Assembly: GCF_008831285.2 (NCBI RefSeq)
Contig: NC_045139.1
Location: 1,284,204 to 1,348,203, forward strand
From: Nymphaea colorata
Taxonomy: Eukaryota > Streptophyta > Magnoliopsida > Nymphaeales > Nymphaeaceae
Reading direction: 5' to 3'
DNA: 64,000 nucleotides
In this document: piece after piece, positions 22,261 through 34,575 of the stretch
Layout of the letters: each line of letters begins with the position of its first letter
Numbering within the stretch: position 1 is the stretch's first letter
The notes under the pieces: generated by a model
What the model was told of the DNA's origin: nothing
The model's input: the letters and a program-made list of their open reading frames with translations, nothing else
Databases searched by the model: none
Made by a program: the position numbers and the translations under genes

Positions 22261-25200
22261 TTCAAGTTCTCTCTTTCAAGATAGCTAGGTGCTCTTCTTA
22301 AACTGTTTTTGGAGGGAAGAGATCATTACACCAAGAATCTTATTTAAACATGATGAGGAATTTTTTTATTTTTGGCTCATCCTTGCCAGAATATTTGTGT
22401 CAAGAGTTGCAGCCTAGGTATTGCACTCTTTACATAAATGTATTAAGCCAACCACTTATAACTCAAATTTCGCGTATGGAGTATGAAGATTATGGAATTC
22501 TAATGTTCTTAATTAATCATGATACATTTCTAACGAGCACCTGTAACATGTACCAAAACTTGATTGCATTTAAATTGTTTGTTGAAACCGCTGCGGATTT
22601 TTAGAGAACTTGACTTGGAACTTTCACAATTATTGTTGGTAAACTTCGTTGGTTGTTCTTCAATGGCACGATCATATTGCACCACCAAGCAGCAATAATT
22701 TGCAAGATGTGGTTGTTTGCCTTACTGGAGCGTGGCATGTTCTGATCACATGCACGAGTCAAGGTACAGTTCCTTGTTGGTTCTCAAGCCAGATGGACCA
22801 AATTGCCAGAGCCACATATGAGCAAGAGAGCCACAGACAGAAATTCTCTCATTTTTCAGTTGAGAGTACTAATTCAATAAATAAATTTCAGATCCGGCCC
22901 TTGGAATACATAATGAAGCAAAGAAATGAGGGGTACCAACATAATAAAGCAAATGTTTGAAGACAAACCATATGTCAAAAAATAATTTTTGAGTGACTGT
23001 GTGGGCAACTGCCCACACAACGCTACTCGTTAAGAGAGGCGGATCTAAGGGCTAAGGCCTGACTGCAGGTTGGAGAAGAGGGATCTGACTTCATATCCGC
23101 ACTTACAGCCTTCTTGTTTCGTACGTCTGAAGTAAAGTTATAAGATCTAACCTTAGCTTCCACATGAGCCAATCCATTACTTATTTCACTCATTGCCACA
23201 AATATCAGCCTCGAGATTTTGTTGACAAGAGAAAAGATCTCCTGACAAGCGAACAACCTAATTGAGACAGGAGCAAGAAAATGACAGGAAAAAGTTAACA
23301 ACGATAGTTAAAAAAACAGAAAGAAGAGTCCTTCGGCGCTTCTCAAGTGATGAAAGTTCTTTTTCTTTCTGAGTAGGCAAGCTAAGAGATGGGCGGACTC
23401 TTCTCAGACTATGAGAGAACACATTGAATCCAACCTCCTGGCTACTTGAATGGACCACTTTTTTGTAACTAACAAAACTTGATCAATATATAAAAAAAGC
23501 CCTCGAGAATCGGATCGAAGTTGTAGTTAACATCTGCCACAATCCGACCGGTTGCACTACCCATCACTTGGTAAGAGAAAGAGAGAGGGAGAGGGGGCTA
23601 TGGATCAATACCCATGTAGTAGATCCAGTCTACATCTGCTTCCAATGCCAAATCCCAGGCCATTTATGTATGGGTTAGGCAAGTTTCATTACCAAAACCT
23701 TGTATTTTTTGCCCCCTGAATGGAAAATCAAGGGGAAAAAAGAACCCAAGACGGTGATGTAAGTGTTGAGGACAAATCATATTGCAAAATCATACAAGTA
23801 ACAAGAATGTGAGAGTAGTATTGAGTCCGTGTTTCATTGGTTTATTTTTATTTTTCTAGATTAAAAAAGAAAGAATTAAAAGAAAAATTCAGACAAGAAC
23901 TAGGATTTCGATTGTCCTACAAAGGGAAGTCATCCAATGCAGGGTCCTATGCACCATAGCTTGATTACAATGGCCAGCGACCGGCAACCAGGACTGAATT
24001 AAACCTAGGTGCAGCCGCATTTCAGGAGCTAGTAAAGACCAATAGGGCCTGAAAATTTGAAGACTACAAGCTGATCTTATGAGTGATGGCGCTCTTTCTT
24101 TCAATCTGGACTTTCATAACATAGATACCAGAAGACGCAGTTCACATTTACAATATTTGCCAGCTTCTGCTTCGCCTCTCTCTTGATATCACATCCTTGA
24201 ATCGTGTCCACTGATCAACCAGAGTTGTCCACTGTCCAGTGTTCATGGGTGTTCTTTACCGATGCTTTGGTTTCCTTAACCAATGAATTGCCAGAAGAAC
24301 ATTGAGATACACGACTGGAGTGGTATGTTCGTATTCGACATAACAATCACTCAATTTTTTGAAGTAAATAAAACTACTGGAGTGTTTGGAACAACTAGTT
24401 TCAAAATTACTTTACTTTTTATCTGTGAGCCAATAGGAGTTCCGCATACCTGCTTAGCGGGTACATTGATTCCTTCAAAGAATTCGAAGCTTCTGCTTGC
24501 TGCCTGCAACCGTAGGTGTAATCTTGGAGAGTTGGAGTATGCCTAATGTCGGCCACCAGTAAGAAAAAAAAGGGTAAATCCAAAAGATAAGATTCTTGTT
24601 CATAAAGCTGCCATTTTTGTAGCTAATGTGCATAATTTCGTCTGGAGTAGGCTACAGTGGTATAATACCGTCACCCATGTTGAACACCTGCCATCCTTTT
24701 AGAAAGGTATCTGCTGTGGCCTGAACAATGAACATGCCTCTGCTTAATCTGTTTCTTAGTTAGCCAGCAGAAGCACCTTCCATCCTTTTAATTACATATC
24801 AGGTGTCCCCTGAACAACGCACATGACAGATTTATCAGTTTTCTATCTTAGCAGAAATAGACAAGTTTTGCCCATATTCATCCATCTAGGAAAGTGAATG
24901 TTGGATACTTGGATTGAAAGACGCATTATGAGTTTCTGTTTGTGGAAAAACGATGACTGCATAAGACACTTTACTAACTGATTATAGACTTCAATCATGT
25001 AGCATCCTAAACCAGATTTGGAGAAGCTGACATGCGCAGAGTGGACTATGCGTACCCTTTTGCACGTTGAATCCTGCATAAACAACCTAAACTGACAAAT
25101 GCACATGCCTTTGCTTGAAATTATGTTTTTTCTATCTAGGACAAATGCAGATATAGATAGTGCCTCTGATTGGATTCTTCTAGAGATTATGGCATGAATT

Positions 25201-26860
25201 AAAAAATTACGCTGTTGCGGTAAATGCATGGACAATGTAGGACAGCATCTGCAATATGGCAGACTTTCACATGGAGCTGATGATCTAGATACTCGTACCT
25301 GGATAAGCCGATGGACACACACACGCACTCACACACACCTGCCATCATCATATTATATTATCAGTTTACTATTAAATAATATGCATGCCTCTGCATGTTA
25401 ATTTGTATATCTGTCTGTATTCAGAGATGAAGATGTGTTGTCTGCAATTGTTTTGAGCTGTTACGGACATGGACTGAAGAGCACTGACAACCTTAGACCT
25501 TCCCGTTGGATCTTCTCATATGGTAACTGGTAAACGCAGAGGGCGTGATCCAGTGTTACATATTCGAAGTACAATTGCATCCATAGTCGACATGGAATCC
25601 GGATGCACCTCCTGGGGTTACAACTTACAAAAGACCTCAAAGGTTTTACTGCTGCTCCTATGAAGACCCAGAATCAGAAAAAAGAAGGTAAGCAGATGAA
25701 TGTTGCCATTTACTGTAGTTGTGGTAACATGAAGTAGTTCGTTCTCACCTCATGCATCATCATAGACGGTAGTGAAGAAGTCTGAAGCTATTGGCGTTCA
25801 TGTTCATAGCAGAGTACAGATTGACTGCTCTCCGATCCAACCCTTCAATAGAAATTGTTGCTATGCTCTTTAATACTGTAAATACCAGTTAATGTTACTG
25901 GTTTAGCCTCAACTTGTATAGCAATTTTTGTAATTGTTTTTGCTTATTAAAGGTGGGAGGCCTATCCTTCTGCAGGGTTTGTTTGGGAACTATATGTTTT
26001 GCTTCCCTGGAACCACAATAGAACAGAAACCTGTAGAATCAATGTCATCGGCAATCTTTCCATCCTAGGCAGGATATTGCAGATAGCAATAAATCAAGGA
26101 TACGATTTTTTCGGTTCAGATCGGATACCAGGGTAATCTCCCCCCCCCCCCCCCCGTGGAACACAGCCATGCCTAATGTCTTCCAGCCTACTTATACAAG
26201 ACATGGTTTGTTCCAAGGACAGGTGATGAACAGCTATCTGACTGCTCAACCCGAGGGTGGACCCATTTTGACAACCAGCTGAGAAGTTTGTCTAGAGATA
26301 GACACAAAATTTGCCGGGTATGGCTTCATCAGTTGTGAAGATCACAATTGGTCACTGCTTTTTGGTGTTCAGGGTACAATGACAGAGGTGGAATAAGACT
26401 CCTATCTTGCTACTGAGGAATTATTCCATGGGCTAAAGTTCTCCACCCATATACTTCGCTTTTCTCTTTCCCATGGCCACAAGCACCAGTTGCCGCATTT
26501 TTTTCCTCAGCAATTGCAGCTAACAAGTGGGTTTTCGTTCTGGTCCTGACTCTGTTGTTGTCCACTATGAAAGTCATGATTCTCTAACCTTCCAATAAAA
26601 AATTAATTAATGTTTTTTGGAAATTCTATGCTTCTCAAAGCTATATAACGTGGTCCCTTGAGTCTAGCCACACTACGTTTACACAAGTGAATGCATTTGG
26701 GGAATGTGACAATTAATGATAGTAAAAGATGCAAATCATGGGCAGGATTTGACTGGAGACCGAAATTTCACTTGTATCCCAACTTCATTTATGGTAGCAA
26801 ACGTTACATGGAAACAAACAGGAAAAATCTGCAGACAGTTACCATGAATCTCTGAGGGCC
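22261..26860. other. Intergenic or untranslated DNA, no supported gene
   Basis: A palindrome of the GTGTGGGCA family sits at 22998-23019. On the minus strand, 24252-24160 reads MNTGQWTTLVDQWTRFKD and continues about 13 more codons to a stop; it looks protein-like but is isolated. The 161-codon minus frame 24843-25328 is not recognised. A C16 homopolymer lies at 26140-26155. The stretch nearest 26900 is presumably the 3' flank of the DUF642 gene. Confidence 0.4.
26140..26155. repeat. Poly-C run (16 nt)
   Basis: Sixteen consecutive C bases, rare in this AT-rich window and prone to sequencing length error. Confidence 0.9.
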
Positions 26861-26913
26861 AAATGCAGATAGTTTTACACAATTATAAACTACTGTTCCT
26901 TACAGTCAGCTGG

Positions 26914-29515
26914 TCACTTGGTAGGAAAAACCATGACTTCGTCGATCACAGGCCCACAAAGGGAAGCAGGATCGTTAGCCTTTGTGTGGTAGAAAGAGCT
27001 GAAGAAAGTAATCCGTGTTGTTTCCCCAACGGCTGTGAACTTGAGGCTTGCTGCTTTAAACCCACCTAGCCCTTTGGATTCAAAGGGAACCTTGAGCGTT
27101 TGCTTTCCTGCAAATGCTTCAACCAGCATCGACCCATGGCAGGAGTTCTTCGCATCACCAACTTTGAACGCAAGGATATACATTTTGTTGGGCACTGTTC
27201 TTATCACTTGAGCAATGGCACTCTCTCTTCCAGCAACAAGCTCGACTGCAGCAAGTCCTGATGGGACTGCAAAATGGCGGGCATCAATGTATTTTACTGC
27301 TTTCAGGGATTCCACAATCCAGCCAGGAAGTGGAGATGTTAAGTCTTCTTGTTTCGGGGGGAGAAGCACACCAGAGGAAGAGTTCTTGAATATAATAGGT
27401 CCCTCTTCAAAGCCACCATTTCTTACCAGATTAACTGCCAGACAGAGGAAAAAGCATTGGTTTCAGAATCTGAATATTTAGATACCAAGAAAGAATAATG
27501 GTGTGAAAACACCACTACCATGACAATGTGAGGTTCCCCAGTTCTTCCAGAAATATTCGTTTCAGAACAAAGGAAAGAAACATGTTTAATAGTGCCATGT
27601 TTAAGGACAGGAAAGTTCAGGTTGCCATGCTTGATTCCTATAGCTGGAATAGACCAAGCAGCCCAACCTTGCCCCATTTTGAGCCACACATACAGAAGCT
27701 CAACAATGGCCACATGAGCAGTCGTCCAAGATTAAAACTATAAACGTGGTATGCTTATCACAATCAAATAGAAGATAAAGAAGAAAACCTTCATTGGAAC
27801 CTGTTTACTACATGGAAATGCAGCTGATACTGAATATCAGAATTTTGTTTTCATTCCTGTCATCTATGATGAGTCACCACCCGGAGATGACAGTAAAAAA
27901 GAGGACCGTTCTGAATTTCACGGAATTCACAAAGCCAGTTTTTTAATTTCCCATGACGCTCAATGTGCTACAAAAAAGCGATTATAAAATGAAATTCCAC
28001 AAAAGCAGCTAAAGATTTTAGACTCATTTGGCCTAGTAATCAAGGCCAGAAGATTGAGATAACCGGCATATGACGTGAGAGTTCAAGGCAAGTCAATCAC
28101 AGCTTTTATTACCTCTTGTTGGTAATGGAGGGGATAACTCCTTGATTGCAACAGCATCCAGAAGAGGTCCACAAGCAGGGTCTTCTTGAATCCCTGGGTT
28201 GTGAAAGGTAAGCCGAGCAATGCTAGAGTTAGGCCTGAACCCCCATGCGTAAGTATCACCACCATCACTGCTGTAGAGTGTCTGAAGGGGGAGTTCACCA
28301 GTTAGAGGTGGAACAGAGACCCTCAGTATCTCGTCCTGTGCACATGTTCTTGAAGCACTGAAGGTAAGGGAATATAAAGTCCCTGGCTTCACTGAGATTA
28401 ACTGGGAGATGGAGGCTTCATTACCAAGCCTGACAGCCCGTGTGCCGTGGGGCACCGCGAACACCATCCCCCCAGGCTGCGGACCACCAGAGATGTACTC
28501 AACCATGCCATGGATCTCCCATTTGGGCAGTGAATACCTGCCTATGATGACAGTCTTCTTCAGGTTGGAAGGACTTGGTGCTTCCTCAAAGTTCCCATTA
28601 GGAAGAAGACCTACACAAAGAAGAGCAACTCCAAATAAACTACATGCTTCAAGCATCTGTTCTTTGAAAGGGAAGTGGACATAGAATGGGGTAATCAGAA
28701 ATGCCAACAAAGAAAAACAGTCAAAAATAACCACAGAAGAACATTCCACCATAAATGACTAGAAAGTAGAGTAATGGAGTAAAGAGAAAGTTGTTCTTGG
28801 AAAAAGAAAAAAGCAAAATTGGCATTTCTGAGAGAACTATAGCATGAGTTTCAGACCCTCATCCTTCATTCACATGAGAACTATGGTAGTCAATCCGAAG
28901 AAGAGATAAACTTATATAGACAGCAAGGCCATAAAATGGACTTTGAACTACCAATGCAGACCCTGAATATCAATATTGCAAAAGGAATAGCCAGAGATAG
29001 TTATTTTGTTTCAGAGGAGACAAAAATCCATAAATATCACAATGACTGATCCCGTGAGCTCCAACATTTTCAAAAGGTGCCACAGAATGAAAACTTTAAA
29101 AAGATCCAACGAGCTTTAAAATAATTTAACACATAAAGAAAAAGCATTGGCTAGATCTTCCGAACCGAAAAAACATTGCTCTCATTAACTACAAAGAATG
29201 CCAAGAAGACAATGGTGGAAAAGGAAGCGAAAACAAAAGAAGAAGAAACCTGCAACAAGACTAAACCACCTTGACCTAGTCCTCCAAGCCAAAAGTTCCA
29301 GACATATCTATATCTCACTTTAAGATAAAGGAAACCAACAATGGGTCCGATAAGAAACACAAAAGGAAACGAAGAACAGGAGCAGAACAGAACAGATGGC
29401 CGAAATGAACATTACCATCAAGCTCTTCCAATGCCGCATCGGTCAGAATGAGATGGCTGATGAAGAAAACAGTAGCAAGGAAGGCTGCCACTCTGAAAAG
29501 AATCCCAACACCCAT
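26914..29515 (-). CDS. DUF642 cell-wall protein (BIIDXI/TEEBE family), 372 aa
   Basis: Three exons on the minus strand: 29515-29416, 28610-28113 and 27434-26914, with GT-AG introns of 805 and 678 bp, both phase 1, giving 1119 nt (372 residues and stop). Residues 1-28 are a signal peptide (MGVGILFRVAAFLATVFF...), so the product should be secreted to the wall. Two tandem DUF642 modules follow. The first begins GLLPNGNFEEAP (residue 34) and contains PHGTRAVRLGNEA, SASRTCAQDE and CGPLLDAVAI. The second begins VRNGGFEEGP in exon 3 and contains PSGLAAVELVAG, VGDAKNSCHG and CGPVIDEV. Length and paired cysteines match the family, whose members bind wall polysaccharides and influence pectin methylesterase activity. 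It ends MVFPTK without a hydrophobic tail, unlike the paralogue at 47885. The exon coordinates are set by phase and conservation. I cannot say which subfamily it belongs to. Confidence 0.93.
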
Positions 29516-29598
29516 TGTAAGAGAGAGATCGAGAGGGGGAGACAAAAAAGAGAGAGAAGCTACTTGTAGCTGACTAGGTAGTAAGAGCTCAGCAATGA

Positions 29599-29606
29599 AT
29601 TTATAG
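29599..29606 (-). promoter_or_regulatory. TATA box of the DUF642 gene
   Basis: CTATAAAT on the minus strand, 84 bp before the ATG at 29515. It predicts transcription start near 29570 and a leader rich in CTCTCT on the coding strand, typical of plant 5' UTRs. Confidence 0.6.
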
Positions 29607-29609
29607 AGC

Positions 29610-32600
29610 ATCGAAGGAAGAAAACCTAGCAGAAATCACGTTGATGTTGTCGAAAAATATGGGGACTATAGTAATGCAGTGTGGTGGTGTCGGTCTGTTG
29701 GTAGACTGCTTTTTTTATTTACTTAGCATCCTCCCGGACCTCTCCTGTATTTATTTGTCCAAAATTTCAAGATGACAGGCTTTCCCTCATGTTCTGCCTA
29801 ACAAGGGACTCAAGCTGCCGCCCCGATTTTGAAAATGTGTACTCTTCATGCTTTCGTTTCGCATTTCTTAGCCTCTAAATTCAACATGCAATATCTGCTT
29901 TTCTAAATATCAATGTTGACAAATATAATGATATGTTTCTAATTTACAGGATTAATAAATTAAATCCCAGTTGTAAAAATGAAATTGAATCGAATCAGGC
30001 TGGATTTTGTGAATGTGAATTGATCGACTCAATGATGGCTGAATTGATTATGAAATAAAAATTATTACGGTTATCTTTTCAAAAAAATGAATGAGAAATA
30101 TGAATAATTAGAAATGAAAACTAAAAATTGCTGAAAAGTAAATAGTGCACCAATTTCGGAGCCTAGTATCAATGGATTGATTTGAATAGGATGGTTCACA
30201 CTGATTTTTTCAAAAATTAAAGCACGGGACTAATTTAGTGTAAGTACTCCTCATGAGACCTCTTCAAAGTTCGCATTCTTGAGAACTTCTGGAAACAGCA
30301 AAAAGGAAAAGGATAGAGCCGCTGGGCAATAAAATTCCAGAAGCTAAGTTGTTATTTTAATTTCAAGGTAAAAACTCGGCCTAGGTGAAAAATACATCTT
30401 CCTTCTTTTCTCCTTATCTGGAGCGGAAGGCATGTGCAGACCCTCGAGAACCGGTCTGTGGGACCCACCTGATTTGCACCTCCTTAGTTTCCAATTATAC
30501 CCCTCGATTCGGTGAGGTTCACATGAAGGTCCTCGTCTTCCAACGGGTCCATCGCATGTATATTTGCTTCCCTCGACCCAACGTTAGTAAAACTCACGTT
30601 GTCTTTCAATACGTTCGGTACTCGGCCTGACTCAGCCCAGAAAAAAAGGGATCCAGTTCGGCCCGACTTGTTATCGGCCGGCATGGGTAGGTTCGATAAT
30701 TTATTTTTTATTTTTTATTAATTTATATATATAATATTTTATTATAATTAATTATATTTATATATTATTTTATATTAAAAAATATATTTTTAAATTTAAT
30801 ATAGCCGAGCTCAGGCTCTAGTTTTCCGAGTCGAGTTGAGCTGGCCTGATGCCCAAGCTTAAGTCAAGATAGTAACGCGATCACAGTGTGCGACTACTAC
30901 AAATGTCTAAGAAGGTTGACCTTTTTTTTTCAGCAATAAATCGTAATCCTCTTGTTTACATGCAGGGGTGAAGCTAAAAAGTTTTTATGAGAAGGGATAA
31001 ATTAAAGTTTTTAAATTTTGAGAGGAACTAAAATATCATTTTCCCAATGAACCATGAAGTTTGTACACAAATATCCTTTTGAAGTTTACATTAATCATAT
31101 TATGGTACATGACATCCTAGGCCGTGCGGAGTCGGTCCAATTATATAATTTTGTTTGATTTTTTTTAGTCCTGTTTTTTAGAGTAAAAGAACATTTCATT
31201 ATTTACAATTTTTAATTTTATTAAATAACAAAAATATTATACAAGTGCCTTTCAAAAAGATGATTGTTATCAAATCAATGACTCCGTTGGACTGGTATTG
31301 TGGTTACAATAAGTTAGTGTTCGATTTAGAAAATATTTAATTTTTTGAAAATTTGGAAAGGCACGAGGGATTAAGCTACACTTTTCTTAAACCTGTCAAG
31401 ATTTAAGGGAGTGTTTGTTAGCACGAAAATATTTTTTTTTATTTGAAATATTTCATGTTTTATTTAAAATAATGCATCACTACATTATTTTGAACAAGGC
31501 ACAAAGAAACTATAATTCCAAAAAGAAAAAAAAATTTCATTTCAAATTTAAATGATATAATCTGTAATTTCCTAATAACAGTTGAAATTAAACTTTTTAT
31601 TAATATCTGTCCTGTTCTGCTCAAATTTTTTTATCAGTAGGCTGAAGTTGGGCAGATTCCTGACATGCTTCCTGATAAGCATATTCTTGGTGCAAAATTT
31701 TCTCATTTGTTAAATTCCATTTCACATATGAAAAAAACAAATTTTATTATTGAAAATTATTGTCTGTTGATGTGGAAACATTTTATATATATATATATAT
31801 ATATATTCAAAATAATGCATCACTACATTATTATTGCATTTTCTCTTTCTATGGTTAGTAGCCACGTGATACTCTCTCTCTAACAAGGGGCAACTATCCT
31901 GTTTGATTTGAGCATCCCATAGAGTAGAGGGAGATTTCTTTCTCCTTCTTTTGAGGAGACGAGGTAGAATTTTTCTTTTTAAAGATCAAATAATATTTCC
32001 AAAAATTGTATATGAGATGAACAATATTTTTCAGAATTTTTACATGTGCCAAATTAACTTTATATTTTAAACATTGAATTTTTCAAAATGTGAATTTTTC
32101 AAAGTATTTTTATCTAATGTGTTCTCTTTTAAACTCCTAAGTTGGCTGGATTCGTTTGAACGCCTTCAATCGAATGCAACAAATTTAGTTGTCTAATCTT
32201 AATCTATGAAACACAAAATTAATTATTTTAGAGATAGAATTCGAGATACAATGCATTCGAACAACCCTAACTTCAGTTTAATGCATACTCACCAAGCGTT
32301 TTTTTTTTTTAAAAAAAGCACGATAAATGAAATAACCATTTAAAACTTTTAAGTTTTTTTGGAAAAAAACGTTAAAATCGATGTGTTTTTTTGTGTTTTT
32401 TTCACTTTTTTATTTTTTCCAGTTTTTTAATGTCAAACAGTTTTCTTTGTATTTTTTATTTTTTATTTGTTACAAATCTACTTTTGTTGTTTGTACCAAT
32501 ATTATCACTGCCGTATGGTATCGCATATCGGTTGGGTCGATCTCTACGTCGTATCATAATGTATCATAAAAGTATTGTAATGTATCGTAAAATTAATTTT

Positions 32601-33430
32601 TTAATTTATAAAAAACATTAAAATTTATAAATAATAATTTTTTTAAAAAAAATCTAAAAAAACAAGCAAAAATTAAAAAAATAAAAAAAAAATGTATTTA
32701 AATAAACATTCATCATTCACATATATAAATTATGAAGTATGAACTATGAGTTATTTTTTACCTTGTTTGTGTTAGAAACCAAAAAACCCTTTTTCTCCAA
32801 GCTTTCCACCGTGTGGAGACTCCCACAACGAGAAATAAAACTTTTTTACCGGTAAATTTTGATGCAAATTAAGAAAATCTCTCACTCTTACGTCTCTTGC
32901 AGGGTTTAGAAACAAGAAAAGAGAAAAAGAAGAGTGTAAGTTTCAAAATAAGACACAAAAAAGATTTCATTTTACGATAAGAGGGTGTATCACATGTATC
33001 GTGCGATACGTACGATACACGTGCGTATCACATTTTGACCTATACGATACGTGTCATACCATAATAACATTGGTTTGTGCTATTAATTTTTTATTTATTT
33101 AATTTTTAATTTTTAAATTTTTTTAAAAATTTGTCGTATTTTTTTGGTTTTTTTAAAGCTGTATTAGCCGTTGAAAACTTGAAGACGTTCGTGACTATGG
33201 TTTTTTAGCATCAAGGGGTCCGAATTTGAACATTTACTATTTTTTAATTTACCAATCCAATTCAAATTCGACTTGTAATGCGTTTTGCTATCCAGATCGG
33301 ATCTATTTGCAACCCTAACCAGACGATCCGCCCGTAGTCGGGATCAGACTGGAGTCTGAAACCAGAATGTGGGCCTGGATCTTTAAATTCTGACCCATAT
33401 CCGGAGCCTACCGCCCCCTCCTTGCCACTG
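29610..33430. other. AT-rich intergenic DNA with element relics
   Basis: No gene supported. 30660-30850 is an A/T-rich relic flanked by GCCCGACTTG and CGAGTTGAGCT blocks. 30965-31080 resembles a decayed element (GGGGTGAAGCTAAAAAG, TTGAGAGGAACTAAAAT), related to 42720-42920. An (AT)n run lies at 31783-31806. 32491-33073 is listed separately. Confidence 0.5.
32491..33075. mobile_element. GTATCGTA-rich element with short terminal inverted repeats
   Basis: The left end ACCAATATTATCAC and right end (reverse complement) CCAATGTTATTATGG are similar, and TTTGT flanks both ends, a possible 5-bp target-site duplication. The interior termini are rich in GTATCG/CGATAC (for example GCGATACGTACGATACACG near 33001), the centre is AT-rich, and no protein is encoded. 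It is probably a non-autonomous DNA element of about 580 bp. The ends are approximate. Confidence 0.45.
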
Positions 33431-33431
33431 G

Positions 33432-34575
33432 ATGGCACTATTACTATATTTCAGATCGGGTCGGAAAGGCGCCACGTCCGGATCCCGCCATTTTCCGTCG
33501 TCTGAGTTCTCCGACTTGCCTTTGCCCCTCTGCCGTCCTTTCTTGACTCTCCTCGTGAATCTTGTGGCCCAATCTTTTCACTCTTTCCGGAACCGAAGGA
33601 ATCGATCCTTGGGGGTGGAAAGCTTCCGCCTCCCATTCTTCGACCCTGAAGTGTAAGTTTTTCTGATTCGCCAATTTGTGCGGTTGAAGGATTCGGGAGT
33701 TCGATGCCTTTTCGTCTGTGAGTTTTCGATTTTTTTGGGTTTCGTTTTTGAGTTTTTGCAATTGGTTGTTGATTGGTTTGGTGGTCTCTTCAGCTAATCT
33801 TGCGCGCTTAATTCTCACATGACCAATGGAAAAAAGAAATTGGAAAAGAAAAGAGGGAAATTTCGTTTACCATTGAAGGAGTTGACGTCTTGGAATTCTT
33901 TATTTCCTCTACTTTGGCATTAGTGGATAGGAAAATTGATATGGTATCTGCTTTTCTTTCGGTTTTGAATATTGGTATAAATAATTGAACTTGGATGGGG
34001 TTATGTGTTTGGAGTTTCCAGTTTCCCGGTTTCTGTTTTTCTCTCCTAAGGTTGGCTGAAAGCTTTTATGATTGCATGTGGAACTATAAGAACTATATTT
34101 TGATATTCATGCCCACCATTTGCTTGTTGTTGTGAAGTCGTCTATTATGGTCTTCCTCTTCTTTTCCGAACTAGTTGAATTGTTTTTCTCCTTTTCCATA
34201 TGGGGATCTTCACTTGTGTGATAGTTCTCATTACATGTCACGTGGGGAATGAGTACATTTGCAGATTTATGGACACTTTCATTTTTTTGTTCTCAGATTA
34301 GTACTGCGTTTGGTCAAATAGCAATCATTTATCCTTGAGGACTAGATAAGAATGTTTTATGATCCATTTCTCGGGATCCCGGTCTTCATCTTCAACGGTG
34401 AAAATTTTCATCCTTTTTTATATTAATTTCTTCATCGTGATGGATGATTGACCATCCTTTAGCTCATCAAACTTTGTTTAACACCAGCATGCTTTCTTTT
34501 TGTTTCATAGTGAAATAAGCTATCAAACGGTTTATGGAAGGGTAAACTTGCTGGTCTGGTCGACAATTGGAAGTC
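33432..34575 (+). promoter_or_regulatory. Probable promoter/5' UTR of the RLF-like gene with leader intron
   Basis: A GC-richer block (33432-33652) ends at a strong donor, CTGAAGT/GTAAGT (33653). A pyrimidine-rich acceptor TTTTTGTTTCATAG ends at 34510, 66 bp before the ATG at 34576. This fits a 5' UTR exon plus an 858-bp leader intron. Inference from splice motifs and composition; the transcription start is not defined. Confidence 0.45.

Noticed and set aside
23023-23460. Possible mitochondrial DNA insertion
   Set aside because: The style of the open frames hinted at organellar sequence, but no organellar gene could be recognised, so no call was made.
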